Of a DNA stretch of 64,000 bases, positions 53,566-62,539 are shown piece by piece (the stretch's first letter is position 1; the number at the start of each line of letters is the position of its first letter). Under the pieces are notes generated by a model that saw nothing but the letters and a program-made list of their open reading frames with translations, did not search any database and had not been told where the DNA came from. This DNA comes from Frigoriglobus tundricola (GTDB lineage: Bacteria > Planctomycetota > Planctomycetia > Gemmatales > Gemmataceae): positions 4,092,001 through 4,156,000 of the forward strand of contig NZ_CP053452.2 of assembly GCF_013128195.2 (NCBI RefSeq), read 5' to 3'. The position numbers and the translations under genes are program-made.

Positions 53566-55035
53566 ATGAATCGGCCCCGGACCGTACAGGATGTGTTCGA
53601 CGCGCTCGCCCACGACCGCATCGTGGAGCCCGCACGGCTGCGCGCGTTCGCCGAGCGGCACGCCCCGGCCGACGTCGCCTCGGCCCTGGCGCGGCTGGTG
53701 ACCGACGGCCTGTTGACCGCGTACCAGGCCGACGAGGTCGGGTGCGGGCGGGCCAGCGGGCTGTGGCTCGGCGCGTACCGGGTGCTGGACCGGCTGGGCC
53801 GGGGCGGGATGGGTCAGGTGTTCCTGGCCGAGCACTCCGTTCTCGGGCGGCGGGCCGCGATCAAGGTGCTTTCGGACTCACTCCGGGCCGACCCCGGCGC
53901 GCGGCGGCGGTTCGTCCGCGAGGCGCGGGCCGCGGCCGCGCTGGACCACCCGAACATCGTCCACGTGTTCGACGTGGACATGGCACACGAGCCGCCGTAC
54001 CTGGTGATGGAGCACGTGGACGGGATCAGCCTCCAGGCGGCCGTGGCCCGCGCCGGCACGTTCTCCACGGGCGAGGCGGCGGCCGTGGGGGTGCAGGTGG
54101 CCGACGGGCTGGCCCAGGCGGCGGCCGTCGGCCTGGTGCACCGCGACATCAAGCCGGCCAACCTGCTCGTGGACCGCCGCGGGGCGGTGAAGATCCTGGA
54201 CCTCGGCATCGTCTGCTTCACCCAGGAGACGCATTCCCGGACGTGCGGACCGGCCGTGATCCTCGGCACCCTCGACTACCTCGCGCCGGAACAGGCCGAG
54301 GACAGCGCGAAGGTGGACGCGCGGGCGGACATCTACGCCCTGGGCGCGACGCTGTACTTCCTCATCGCCGGGCACCCGCCGTACCCGATGGCCGACATTC
54401 GGCAGAAGCTCGCGGCCAAGCGGGGCGAAGACCCGCCGCCGCTGAACCGGCTGCGCCCGGACGTGCCGGCCGAATTCGCCGCCCTGGTCCAGCGCCTGAT
54501 GGCCCGCGACCCGAACGAGCGGTTCGCGATCCCCGGCGCGGTCGTTGCCGCCCTGCACCCGTGGGCGCAGCCGGCCCCCGACTACCCCGGGCGGCTGTTC
54601 CGGCCCTCGTCGGACAGCACCGCGCACGACCGCCGGGCGACCGATCACGAACCCGCCTCCGACCCGCTCCCGGACACCCTCTGTATCGTCAAGCCCCCGG
54701 CCCGGCGGCCCGCCGCGCCGCTCGACGCTCCGGTCGGGCCGCCCGAGCCCGGCGCCCCCGGACCGACCGAGGAACTCTCTCCCGAACACGGGACCGAAAC
54801 GCAGGGGCCGGGCAGCCACGCCGCTCTGACGGACGAAATCCTGGTCCCGCCGGCGGGCCGGTTCGAGCTTCCGGCCGCCCTTCGGACCGCCGCGGCGCCG
54901 GCGGCACCGCCCGCGCCGGCCGCGCTCGCGCGGACCGGCATTCGCACGCGCGCCGCGCTCGCACTGACCCTGGTTCTGGTGGTCGCCGCCCTGGTGACCG
55001 CACTCACCGCGCTGATCGCCCGCGCGGTCTGGTGA
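53566..55035 (+). CDS. Membrane-anchored Ser/Thr kinase with N-terminal helical domain
   Basis: 489 residues from the ATG at 53566. Residues 1-70 form a helical domain (VQDVFDALAHDRIVEPARL, ALARLVTDGLLTAYQADEV). The kinase domain has LGRGGMGQVFLAEH, AAIKVL, LVHRDIKPANLLVD, LDLGI instead of DFG, GTLDYLAPEQA and ARADIYALGATLYFLIAG. A Pro-rich linker of about 120 residues leads to a single C-terminal membrane helix (LALTLVLVVAALVTALTALIA). It phosphorylates unknown targets from the inner face of the membrane. The next gene is a close relative 85 bases downstream, with the same order of domains. Confidence 0.92.
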   Translation: MNRPRTVQDVFDALAHDRIVEPARLRAFAERHAPADVASALARLVTDGLLTAYQADEVGCGRASGLWLGAYRVLDRLGRGGMGQVFLAEHSVLGRRAAIKVLSDSLRADPGARRRFVREARAAAALDHPNIVHVFDVDMAHEPPYLVMEHVDGISLQAAVARAGTFSTGEAAAVGVQVADGLAQAAAVGLVHRDIKPANLLVDRRGAVKILDLGIVCFTQETHSRTCGPAVILGTLDYLAPEQAEDSAKVDARADIYALGATLYFLIAGHPPYPMADIRQKLAAKRGEDPPPLNRLRPDVPAEFAALVQRLMARDPNERFAIPGAVVAALHPWAQPAPDYPGRLFRPSSDSTAHDRRATDHEPASDPLPDTLCIVKPPARRPAAPLDAPVGPPEPGAPGPTEELSPEHGTETQGPGSHAALTDEILVPPAGRFELPAALRTAAAPAAPPAPAALARTGIRTRAALALTLVLVVAALVTALTALIARAVW

Positions 55036-55120
55036 GCCGCTCGTTTGACGGTCGTCTCTTATTCGCCGTGTGGTATGCTGATACCATTCCCGCACACACG
55101 GTCTTCCGCCTCGGGTTCGT

Positions 55121-56575
55121 ATGCCCGCCCCAGCCAGCGCCTCCGAACTGCTCGACCGGCTGCGCAAGAGCAGGCTGGTGCCGGTCGATCGTTTGGAAGG
55201 GTTCCTCGCGGCGCTGCACACCGCCGGCGGCATCCCCGAGCCGGCGACGCTCCTCGACCGGCTGGTCGCCGCCGGGATGATCACCCGGTTCCACGCCGAC
55301 AAGCTGGCCGCCGGGAAGTACAAGGGCTTCCAGCTCGGCGACGACCGCTACCTCATCCTCGACCAGCTCGGGTCCGGCGGCATGGGGCAGGTGTTCCTCG
55401 CCGAACACGCCCAGATGCGGCGCCTGGTGGCGCTCAAGGTGCTCGACCCGCGGGCGTTCGAGAACGACCCCGTCGCCCGCGAGCGGTTCCTCCGCGAGGC
55501 CCGCGCCGCGGGCACCCTCGACCACCCGAACATCGTCCGCGTGTACGACCTGTGCCAGGACGGGAAGATCCTGTTCCTGGTGATGGAGTACGTGGAGGGG
55601 CTGAGCCTCCAGGCGCTCGTGAGCCACAACGGCCCGCTCGACGTTGCGGCCGCGTGTCACTACGCCCGGCAGGTGGCGTTCGGGCTCGCCCACGCGCACG
55701 AGATGGGGTTCGTTCACCGCGACATCAAGCCCGCCAACCTGATTCTGGAGCGGACGGGGCTGGTCAAGGTGCTCGACCTGGGGCTGGTCTGGTCGGAGGC
55801 CGACGCGGCGACCAACCTGACGAAACAACTCGACAACAAGAGCATCCTGGGCACGGCCGACTACGTGGCCCCCGAGCAGGCGGTGGACAGCTCGACGGTG
55901 GACGCGCGGGCCGACATCTATTCGCTGGGCGCCACGCTCTACTTCCTGCTCGCGGGCCGGCCGCTGTTCCCGGAGGGGCGGACGGCGCAAAAGCTCGTGT
56001 GGCAACAGATCAAGGACCCGGTACCGGTGGACCGGCTCCGCCCGGAGGTGCCGCCGGAGCTGGCCGCAGTGGTTCACCGCATGCTGAAGAAGCACCCGAG
56101 TGACCGGTACACGACGGCGGCCGAGGTGTTCGAGGCGCTGGCCCCGTTCGACAGCGCGGACGTGCCGCCGCCGGACCCGGCGCTCCTTCCGGAACCGCCG
56201 CTGCGGGTGGCGCTGGCCCGCGGTCCCGGCCCCAGCCCGCCCACCCGGTCGTCCGGTTCCACGTCGAAAATCCTGGTCGCCGCGATGCGCACCGGCGGCT
56301 CGTCGGCGAAGATCAAAAACGAGCGCGGCGGATCGACCGATTCCGACTCGGCGCAGATCGCCGTCGTGGCGGTGACCCCGTCCGGCGACCGCAAACTGCC
56401 CACTCAGACCGGGGCCGGCTCGAGCGACGACACGGGGCGCACGCCCGACCGGCCCCGCGCCCCGCGTGCGCCCGAGCGGCCGGTGCCGTCCGGCCCGACG
56501 ACGCTCCTCATTTCGCTCTCCGTCGCGCTCGTGCTGGCGCTCATGGGGATCGTCATCCTCCTGCTGCGCAAATGA
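55121..56575 (+). CDS. Related membrane-anchored Ser/Thr kinase
   Basis: 484 residues. Same build as the kinase at 53566: N-terminal helical domain (ASELLDRLRKSRLVPVDRLEGF, LLDRLVAAGMITRFHADKLAAG), kinase domain with LGSGGMGQVFLAEH, VALKVLDPRAF, FVHRDIKPANLILE, LDLGL, GTADYVAPEQA and ARADIYSLGATLYFLLAG, then a low-complexity linker and a tail anchor (TLLISLSVALVLALMGIVILLL). The N-domain resembles that of the other kinase, which points to a tandem duplication followed by divergence. A long inverted repeat follows after 37 bases. Confidence 0.92.
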   Translation: MPAPASASELLDRLRKSRLVPVDRLEGFLAALHTAGGIPEPATLLDRLVAAGMITRFHADKLAAGKYKGFQLGDDRYLILDQLGSGGMGQVFLAEHAQMRRLVALKVLDPRAFENDPVARERFLREARAAGTLDHPNIVRVYDLCQDGKILFLVMEYVEGLSLQALVSHNGPLDVAAACHYARQVAFGLAHAHEMGFVHRDIKPANLILERTGLVKVLDLGLVWSEADAATNLTKQLDNKSILGTADYVAPEQAVDSSTVDARADIYSLGATLYFLLAGRPLFPEGRTAQKLVWQQIKDPVPVDRLRPEVPPELAAVVHRMLKKHPSDRYTTAAEVFEALAPFDSADVPPPDPALLPEPPLRVALARGPGPSPPTRSSGSTSKILVAAMRTGGSSAKIKNERGGSTDSDSAQIAVVAVTPSGDRKLPTQTGAGSSDDTGRTPDRPRAPRAPERPVPSGPTTLLISLSVALVLALMGIVILLLRK

Positions 56576-56612
56576 TTCAGGCGCACCCGGTCGGGCCTTG
56601 CTTCGGAAATTC

Positions 56613-56848
56613 AAGAGTTCACCGCCAAGGCACAACGATCAACACAAAGGGCCACAAAGAGAGCGGAGGACAAAAGACCAAAGCCCAGAGCACGACGGGA
56701 ACAAAGAGCGGATCGCTCCGGCCGCGGTTCTCTTTGTTCCCGTCGTGCTCTCTGGGTTTCCTCCTCCGTCATTAGTGTTCTGATTTTCGACATTCGGCTT
56801 TCTTTGTGGCCCTTTGTGTTGATCTTTGTGCCTTGGTGGTGAACTCTT
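56613..56848. repeat. Nested inverted repeat of the CACCAAGGCACAAAG type
   Basis: Outer arms of about 48 bp (56613-56660 and 56801-56848) read AAGAGTTCACCGCCAAGGCAC and its near complement. An inner pair (56684-56708 and 56730-56756) forms a second hairpin with CCCAGAGCACGACGGGAAC. The bases are far less GC rich than the genes around. The stretch 56576-56966 holds no gene. Confidence 0.85.
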
Positions 56849-56966
56849 CGATCTTGTGCTGCGCCCGAATGATTCCCGGCGCACAGGGCGCGGCTCCCTA
56901 TCCTGACTCCGGTTGCACCAGCGACCTCATTCTCGCGCCGCCGGTTCTCCGTTCGCGGAGTCAGCC

Positions 56967-58415
56967 ATGTCGCAGTTCTTCAAATACAAATCGACGGCCG
57001 ATCTCGAAGCGGAAAACGCGCGTCTCGGTACCGATCTGCGGTTCCACGACGACCTCGCGCCGCTGTTCCGGCCGGTCACGATCGCGGGCCGCACGCTCGG
57101 CAACCGGTGGTGCGTTCACCCGATGGAGGGGTGCGACGGGGAACGGGACGGCGCGCCGGGCGAACTCACCTTCCGCCGCTACGTCCGCTTCGGCGCGGGC
57201 GGGGCGAAGCTGATCTGGGGCGAAGCGTGCGCCGTCACCCAGGAATCGCGCGCGACCCCGCGCCAGCTCACGCTGAACGAGTCCACGAAGTCCGCGTTCG
57301 CGCGGATCGTTACCGACTGCCGGGCGGCCCACCGTGCCGCGAACGGCGACGATTCCGACCTGCTGTTCGGTCTGCAACTGACGCACTCCGGGCGGTACAG
57401 CTACCCGCGCCCCGTCATCGCCACGCACGACCCGATCCTCGATCCGCGCACGGTCGCGAACCGGGCCACCGGCGTGACTGTTACGCGTGACGACCCGCTC
57501 ATCAGCGACGACGAGTTGAAGCGTCTGGTGGACGACTATGTGACGGCGGCGCGGCTGGCGGTGGAGGTCGGGTTCGACTTCATCGATGTGAAACAGTGCC
57601 ACCGCTACCTGCTGAACGAACTGCTCGGCGCCCGGAACCGCCCCGGCCCGTATGGCGGCAGCTACGAGAACCGCACGCGGCTCGCCCGCGAGATCATTCA
57701 GGCGGTCCGGGCCGCGGTACCCGCGCACGTCGTCATCGCGGTCCGGGTGAACGTGTTCGACGGCATCCCGTTTCACACGGCCGCGGACCGCGCCGGCGCC
57801 CCGGACGCCCACGCGCTCCCGCTCGCCAACGGCTGGGGCATGTCGGACACCGATCCGTTCGCCGTTGATCTCACCGAACCGCTGCGGTGGATCGGCGAGA
57901 TGCGGCAGCTCGGCGTTACGCTCCTGAACGTGACGATGGGCAACCCGTACGCGCAGCCGCACTACGGCCGACCGTTCGAGTACCCGCCCCTCGACGGGTA
58001 CGAGTCGCCCGAACACCCGCTCGTCGGCGTGGACCGGCACTTCCGAGCGACCGAAGCGATTCAGAAGGCGTTCCCGGACCTCGCCGTCGTCGGCACGGGG
58101 TACAGCTACCTGCAAGAGTTCCTTCCCCGAGCGGCGGCGGCGAACGTCCGCGACGGCCGGGTGACGATCGTGGGCGTCGGGCGCGGAACGCTGGCGCAGC
58201 CCGATTGGGTGCGGCAGTTGCTCGATCACGGCAAACTCGACCGCAAGCGCGTGTGCCGCACGTTCAGTTACTGCACCGCGCTGATGCGGTCGAAGCAGCA
58301 CCCGATGGGGCAGTTCCCGACCGGCTGCCCGCCATTCGATAAGGACGCCTACGGCGACATCTGGAAGGAGGCCCAGCAGTTGAACGTGAAGCCGGCAAAG
58401 CCGGCGGGCGAATAG
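56967..58415 (+). CDS. Old-yellow-enzyme family flavin oxidoreductase
   Basis: 482 residues from the ATG at 56967, 6 bases after GCGGAG. The TIM-barrel features of NADH:flavin oxidoreductases are present: LGNRWCVHPMEGCDG at the FMN site, LFGLQLTHSGRYSYPRP (the usual HxGR), VGFDFIDVKQCHRYLLNELL, NRPGPYGGSYENRTRLAREI and the late glycine-rich phosphate loop VTIVGVGRGTLAQPDW. A cysteine-containing end (CRTFSYCTALMRSKQHP) is not in classic OYE. The enzyme reduces activated double bonds with NAD(P)H; substrate unknown. It is longer than typical OYE (about 360 residues). Confidence 0.87.
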   Translation: MSQFFKYKSTADLEAENARLGTDLRFHDDLAPLFRPVTIAGRTLGNRWCVHPMEGCDGERDGAPGELTFRRYVRFGAGGAKLIWGEACAVTQESRATPRQLTLNESTKSAFARIVTDCRAAHRAANGDDSDLLFGLQLTHSGRYSYPRPVIATHDPILDPRTVANRATGVTVTRDDPLISDDELKRLVDDYVTAARLAVEVGFDFIDVKQCHRYLLNELLGARNRPGPYGGSYENRTRLAREIIQAVRAAVPAHVVIAVRVNVFDGIPFHTAADRAGAPDAHALPLANGWGMSDTDPFAVDLTEPLRWIGEMRQLGVTLLNVTMGNPYAQPHYGRPFEYPPLDGYESPEHPLVGVDRHFRATEAIQKAFPDLAVVGTGYSYLQEFLPRAAAANVRDGRVTIVGVGRGTLAQPDWVRQLLDHGKLDRKRVCRTFSYCTALMRSKQHPMGQFPTGCPPFDKDAYGDIWKEAQQLNVKPAKPAGE

Positions 58416-58463
58416 CCATGCGCTCAGTACCCCGAATCAAGCCGTGGTAGGCGGGAGGAGCCG

Positions 58464-58762
58464 ATGAGTACCAGTGCGTCGAAGTCCGCGCGAAGCCCAA
58501 ATTCCGCGTCGGCGAATGGGTCGCGTACACGTCCGGCATTTCGCGGCACATCGCGGAGGTGATCGAAGACGTTGGCCCGGTCGGAACGAGCGGTCGGCGG
58601 TTCTATCGCCTCCGCGAGCCGATCTGGTACGGCGATCCGGTCGAGTACGAGCGACCGGAAGCGATCCTCGAACCGGCGACGCCCGACGACTTGAAACGTC
58701 GCGACCCGCCGGAACACCAGCCGCCCAGCCCGTATGATCTTCTACAGAACGAACACGAATAG
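58464..58762 (+). CDS. Small unknown protein, apparent frame break just after the start
   Basis: A very good ribosome site (GGGAGGAG) precedes the ATG at 58464, but the frame from that ATG stops soon. The next frame reads DEYQCVEVRAKPKFRVGEWV, then YTSGISRHIAEVIEDVGPVG and RRFYRLREPIWYGDPVEYE to a stop at 58762, which looks like a beta-barrel protein of about 95 residues. No start codon exists in that frame before GTG 58559. One base is therefore probably missing or extra near 58465. If real, translation could begin at GTG 58559 (67 residues). Function unknown. Confidence 0.5.
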
Positions 58763-58786
58763 TACGCCCCCGGGATCTCTCCTCTC

Positions 58787-59581
58787 ATGCGCACCAACCC
58801 CGTCAAGCGGCTCCTGAAGGCCGGTAAGCCCTCGGTCGGCACGTGGCTGTCGCTCGGCAGCATCACGGCGGCCCGGTTCCTCGCCCGCGCCGGGTTCGAC
58901 TGGCTCACCGTCGATGTTGAACACTCACTCGTAAACGTGGAAACGACCACGCACATGATCGCGTCGATCGCGGACGCCGGGTGCGTGCCGCTGGTCCGCG
59001 TGCCGAGCAACCGGCACGACCACATCAAGCGCGTACTCGACAACGGGGGGTTCGGGGTGGTGGTACCGATGGTGAACACGCGGCAGGAGGCCCAGGACGC
59101 GGTGAGCGCGTGCCTGTACCCTCCCCACGGCACGCGGAGCGTCGGCGGCGGCGTCCACGCGCTGAACTTCGCCGCGTCGCCCGCCGACTACTACGCGCGG
59201 GCCAACGACGAGCTGCTCGTCGTCCTCCAGTGCGAGCACATCCAGGCGGTGCGGAACTTCGACGACGTCTTCTCCGTGCCGGGCATCGACGCGGTGTACG
59301 TCGGCCCGAACGACCTCGCCGCGAGCATGCGCGGCCCCGACGGCAAACCGCCGCACCCCGACGTGTTCAATCAAGCGCTGGCGGACATCCTCGCGGGCGC
59401 GAAGCGGATCGGCGTGCCGGCAGGCATCCACACGTTCAGCATCGAGGAGGCGAAGGCGCGGATCGCGGACGGGTGGCAGCTCGTCGCGGTGAACAGCGAG
59501 CTGAAGTTCATGACCGATGGCGCGAAGCAGGTGATCGACGGGCTGGGTTTGGGAAAGGGCGACGACCTGGCGAAGTATTGA
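58787..59581 (+). CDS. HpcH/HpaI family aldolase
   Basis: 264 residues. Motifs of the class II pyruvate aldolases are clear: GTWLSLGSITAARFLARAGFDWLTVDVEHSL, with the catalytic His in VDVEHS, PLVRVPSNRHDHIKRVLDNG (Arg), VLQCEHIQAVRN (metal-binding Glu) and VYVGPNDLAASM (metal-binding Asp). These enzymes cleave 2-keto-3-deoxy sugars or 4-hydroxy-2-oxo acids to pyruvate or glyoxylate plus an aldehyde. Planctomycetes have many copies of unknown substrate. The gene is followed by a secreted protein gene 37 bases downstream. Confidence 0.92.
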   Translation: MRTNPVKRLLKAGKPSVGTWLSLGSITAARFLARAGFDWLTVDVEHSLVNVETTTHMIASIADAGCVPLVRVPSNRHDHIKRVLDNGGFGVVVPMVNTRQEAQDAVSACLYPPHGTRSVGGGVHALNFAASPADYYARANDELLVVLQCEHIQAVRNFDDVFSVPGIDAVYVGPNDLAASMRGPDGKPPHPDVFNQALADILAGAKRIGVPAGIHTFSIEEAKARIADGWQLVAVNSELKFMTDGAKQVIDGLGLGKGDDLAKY

Positions 59582-59618
59582 AGGCGAGATCGGTGCGAAC
59601 CACGCCAGGAGAAACCCC

Positions 59619-60944
59619 ATGCGGTTCATGACGGTCCGCGTCGCGGTGCTGGTCGGGTTGGGGGCTGGCGGTGCGCTCATCGCCCAGGACGCCCCGCCCC
59701 TACACACAGAACCGGGGACACGCGCTCCACTCGTCATTGAAGAGCGCGCGACGGTGATGCACCTCATCAACCGGAAGACCGAGAAGGTCATCGGAACCGC
59801 CGGCCGGTACACGTATCACCGGTTCTTGATCGGCGGCACCCTTCACGGATCACAGGCTCGAAAGCTGGACAACCACATCCTGGACGACTTCCAGTGCCTG
59901 ACGGCCGCGCACCCGTGGGACAACCTCGCGGTCCTCGGCGCGCTCCACACCTACAACGTGCGCGAGGAACCGCTGACGTACCACCACCGGTCCGGGCCGA
60001 TCGGCGCCATCTACACCGAACTGCGGACGCGCAAAAACGGTGCGGATGCGAAGGCGCCCGTCGCAGTGCTGGGCCTGACCGCGGGCGAAGAGGCCTGTTA
60101 CGCCCTGCGGGGGCAGAAGATGACCTTCTACGAGACCGATCCGGCGGTGAAGAAGTTGGTCGCGGATACGGACAAGTACTTCAGCTACGTGACCGACGCC
60201 CGCAAGCGCGGCGCGGAGATCGAGATCCGCGTCGGCAACAAGCGCGCGAACCTGAAGGCCGACAAGGACCGGAAGTACGCGCTCGTCGTCGTGGACCTGG
60301 CCGAGTCGTTCCCGTTCCCCACCGCCATCTTCACCAAAGAGGCGGTGCGGGAGTACTTCGACCGCATGACCGACGACGGCATCCTCGCCCTGCACATTTC
60401 CAACAAGTACATCCGCCTCGAACCGATGTTCGCGAAGATGGCCGAGGAACTGAAGCTGACGGCGCGGGTGTGGAACGACGACGCGGAGGGGCGCCACGGC
60501 AAGACGGCTTCGAGCTGGTTGGTGCTGGCCCGCAAGCGTGAAGACCTGGGCGAGCGCCTGTGTTCCCCGATCAGTGACCTCATGATCAAGTTCGGCGACG
60601 AGCAGATTTACGAGGTGCTCCGCTACTCCTACCCCGAGTTAAAGGGCATACTCGATAAGAACCCGGCCAAACAGCAGGAAACGATCCTCCAGTGGCTCGA
60701 CAAGCGTCCCGACGATCCGCAGGCGAAGCAATACGCGGCGTGGATACGGAAGTACGGCTCGGAGTACGAGTCGCTGATGACGGTGCTCCAAAGAGAAACC
60801 GGGACCGGATTCCGGCCGGTGCGGCCGTTCCCGAGCGTCATGGCCTGGACGGACGAACGCGCCGACGTATTCATCCTCTGGGTGAATCCGACGCTCCAGG
60901 CCGTTCGCGGGTTCTTCGGTTATCCCACGCCCATCACCCGGTAA
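59619..60944 (+). CDS. Secreted spermidine-synthase-like protein
   Basis: 441 residues from the ATG at 59619, 8 bases after AGGAGA. A signal peptide is likely (VRVAVLVGLGAGGALIAQD). The middle resembles the Rossmann methyltransferase fold of spermidine synthase: AVLGLTAGEEACYALRGQKMTFYETDPAVKKLV, LVVVDLAESFPFPTAIFTKEAVREYFDRMTDDGILALHIS. The GGG(D/E)G motif is changed to GLTAGEE, and the end has FILWVNPTLQAVRGFFG. In bacteria such domains are often fused to membrane transporters, but here only the soluble part with an export signal exists. Catalysis outside the cell is doubtful; the function may be different. Confidence 0.75.
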   Translation: MRFMTVRVAVLVGLGAGGALIAQDAPPLHTEPGTRAPLVIEERATVMHLINRKTEKVIGTAGRYTYHRFLIGGTLHGSQARKLDNHILDDFQCLTAAHPWDNLAVLGALHTYNVREEPLTYHHRSGPIGAIYTELRTRKNGADAKAPVAVLGLTAGEEACYALRGQKMTFYETDPAVKKLVADTDKYFSYVTDARKRGAEIEIRVGNKRANLKADKDRKYALVVVDLAESFPFPTAIFTKEAVREYFDRMTDDGILALHISNKYIRLEPMFAKMAEELKLTARVWNDDAEGRHGKTASSWLVLARKREDLGERLCSPISDLMIKFGDEQIYEVLRYSYPELKGILDKNPAKQQETILQWLDKRPDDPQAKQYAAWIRKYGSEYESLMTVLQRETGTGFRPVRPFPSVMAWTDERADVFILWVNPTLQAVRGFFGYPTPITR

Positions 60945-61010
60945 CAGTGCCCGCTTTCTTCTTGCCCGATCACTATTCGCGCGGTAAGTAACCTTGGTCG
61001 AACACCCGGT

Positions 61011-61133
61011 ATGAGGCGACAGCACGCGATGACGGTCCTTGCGCGAATCCGAACGGCACACGCCGCTCTTGCGGCCCGTGCCATTCTTCGCGCCGGCGTC
61101 GTCGCTACCGCCGCGGCTGCGGCCGCAACCTGA
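61011..61133 (+). CDS. Possible leader peptide
   Basis: A 40-codon frame from ATG 61011 to TGA 61131, rich in Ala, Val, Ile and Leu (for example AALAARAILRAGVVATAAAA). A clear ribosome site is not visible. It lies about 33 bases before a terminator-like hairpin and about 96 bases before the aminotransferase start. The order short peptide, terminator, amino-acid gene resembles transcription attenuation. I give it low weight because the composition is also what GC-rich DNA yields by chance. Confidence 0.3.
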   Translation: MRRQHAMTVLARIRTAHAALAARAILRAGVVATAAAAAAT

Positions 61134-61165
61134 CTCCGGCTTCGACACGTGTTCCGAAACACCCG

Positions 61166-61206
61166 TCGGCCCCGGAGACAACCTCCGGGGCCGATTCGCT
61201 TTTCCG
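61166..61206 (+). terminator. Intrinsic terminator just before the aminotransferase gene
   Basis: A perfect 12-bp stem (61166-61177 with 61183-61194, TCGGCCCCGGAG and complement), a 5-base loop and the tract TTCGCTTTT. It ends only 23 bases before the ATG at 61229 and may either end upstream transcription or act as an attenuator. Confidence 0.7.
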
Positions 61207-61228
61207 CCACTCCGAAAGGACGGTTCGT

Positions 61229-62539
61229 ATGCCGCCGGCGCCCCTGTTGCGGTCGGGCAAGTCCAACCGCACCACCGATTCACCCATCAGCTACTTCATC
61301 AAAAAGGCGATCGAGACGCCGGGCCTCATCTCATTTGCCGCCGGCCTGGTGGACGAAGGGTCGCTCCCGGTCGATGACGTGCGGGTCGCCGCGGCCGAGA
61401 TCCTCGCCGACCCGCTCACGGGGCGGGCCGCGCTCCAGTACGGTTCAACGCAGGGGCTGCCGGAACTGCGCGAGCAGGTGCTCCAACTCGTGTGTACCGC
61501 GGACGGCGTGAAGCCCGCGGACGTGAACCTGACCGCCGCCGACGTGTGCATCACCACCGGTTCGCAACAGCTCCTCTACCTGCTCGGCGAGGTGCTGTTC
61601 GACCCGGGCGACATCGTCATCACCGAGGCCCCGTCGTACTTCGTGTTCCACAGCCTGCTGGTGTCGCACGGAACGAAAGTGCTCACGGTGCCGATGGACG
61701 CCGCCGGCATGCGCGTCGACGAACTCGAGGCGCTCCTCGAGCGGCTCCGCCGGTCCGGCGACCTGGCCCGCGTGCGGGGGATCTATACGGTCGATTACTT
61801 CCAGAACCCGACCGGCCTGACGCTCGCGGTCGAGCGCCGCAAACGGCTCGTGGAGCTGGCCCGCCGGTTCAGCACCGATCACCGCATCATCGTTCTCGAG
61901 GACGCGGCGTACCGCGAACTCCGCTTCACCGGCGGCGACCTGCCGAGCGTGAAGCGGTTCGATACGACCAACGAGTTCGTGGTCTACACCGGTACGTTCT
62001 CGAAGCCGTGCGCCCCGGGCCTGAAAACCGGCTACGCGATCCTGCCGCCGGACCTGATGGCGCCGATCCTGCACCTCAAGGGGAGCCACGATTTCGGCTC
62101 GGCGAACCTGTCGCAACACATCGCGGCGCGGCTGATCGCGTCGGGCGCCTACGCCCGCCACGCCGAAGAACTCCGCGCCGTGTACCGCCACAAGCGGGAC
62201 GTGATGCTGAACGCGTTGGGAGCGGAGTTCGCCGACTTCCCGGCCGCGAGCTGGACCGTCCCGGACGGTGGCTTCTACGTGTGGCTGACGCTCGACGGGA
62301 TCGACACGGGGCCGAACGGTCCGCTGGTACCGGCGGCGCTGGAGGCCGGCGTGCTGTACGTGCCGGGCGAGTTCGGTCACGTTCCGGACGAGAGCGGGTC
62401 CAGCCCGAGCAACGAGTGCCGGCTGTGCTTCGGAGTCGCCACAACGGAGCAGGTGACGGAAGGCATCCGCCGCTTGCGGAAAGCGTGCGCCGCGGTCAGC
62501 GCGAGTAAGGGCGCGAAGAAAGTACCCGCGGGCGTGTGA
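61229..62539 (+). CDS. PLP-dependent aminotransferase, class I/II (LysN / 2-aminoadipate type)
   Basis: 436 residues from the ATG at 61229, 9 bases after AAAGGA. The fold-type I features are ALQYGSTQGLPELREQVLQL, VCITTGSQQLLYLLGEVLFDPGD, YTVDYFQNPTGLTLAVERRKRLVELA (NPTG) and VYTGTFSKPCAPGLKTGYAIL, in which Lys in SKPCAPGLK binds pyridoxal phosphate. The C-terminal domain has WTVPDGGFYVWLTLDG. The sequence is in the group of 2-aminoadipate and branched-chain type aminotransferases related to the MocR C-domain, so the amino donor is not certain. A hairpin terminator lies both directly before and after the gene. Confidence 0.9.
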   Translation: MPPAPLLRSGKSNRTTDSPISYFIKKAIETPGLISFAAGLVDEGSLPVDDVRVAAAEILADPLTGRAALQYGSTQGLPELREQVLQLVCTADGVKPADVNLTAADVCITTGSQQLLYLLGEVLFDPGDIVITEAPSYFVFHSLLVSHGTKVLTVPMDAAGMRVDELEALLERLRRSGDLARVRGIYTVDYFQNPTGLTLAVERRKRLVELARRFSTDHRIIVLEDAAYRELRFTGGDLPSVKRFDTTNEFVVYTGTFSKPCAPGLKTGYAILPPDLMAPILHLKGSHDFGSANLSQHIAARLIASGAYARHAEELRAVYRHKRDVMLNALGAEFADFPAASWTVPDGGFYVWLTLDGIDTGPNGPLVPAALEAGVLYVPGEFGHVPDESGSSPSNECRLCFGVATTEQVTEGIRRLRKACAAVSASKGAKKVPAGV

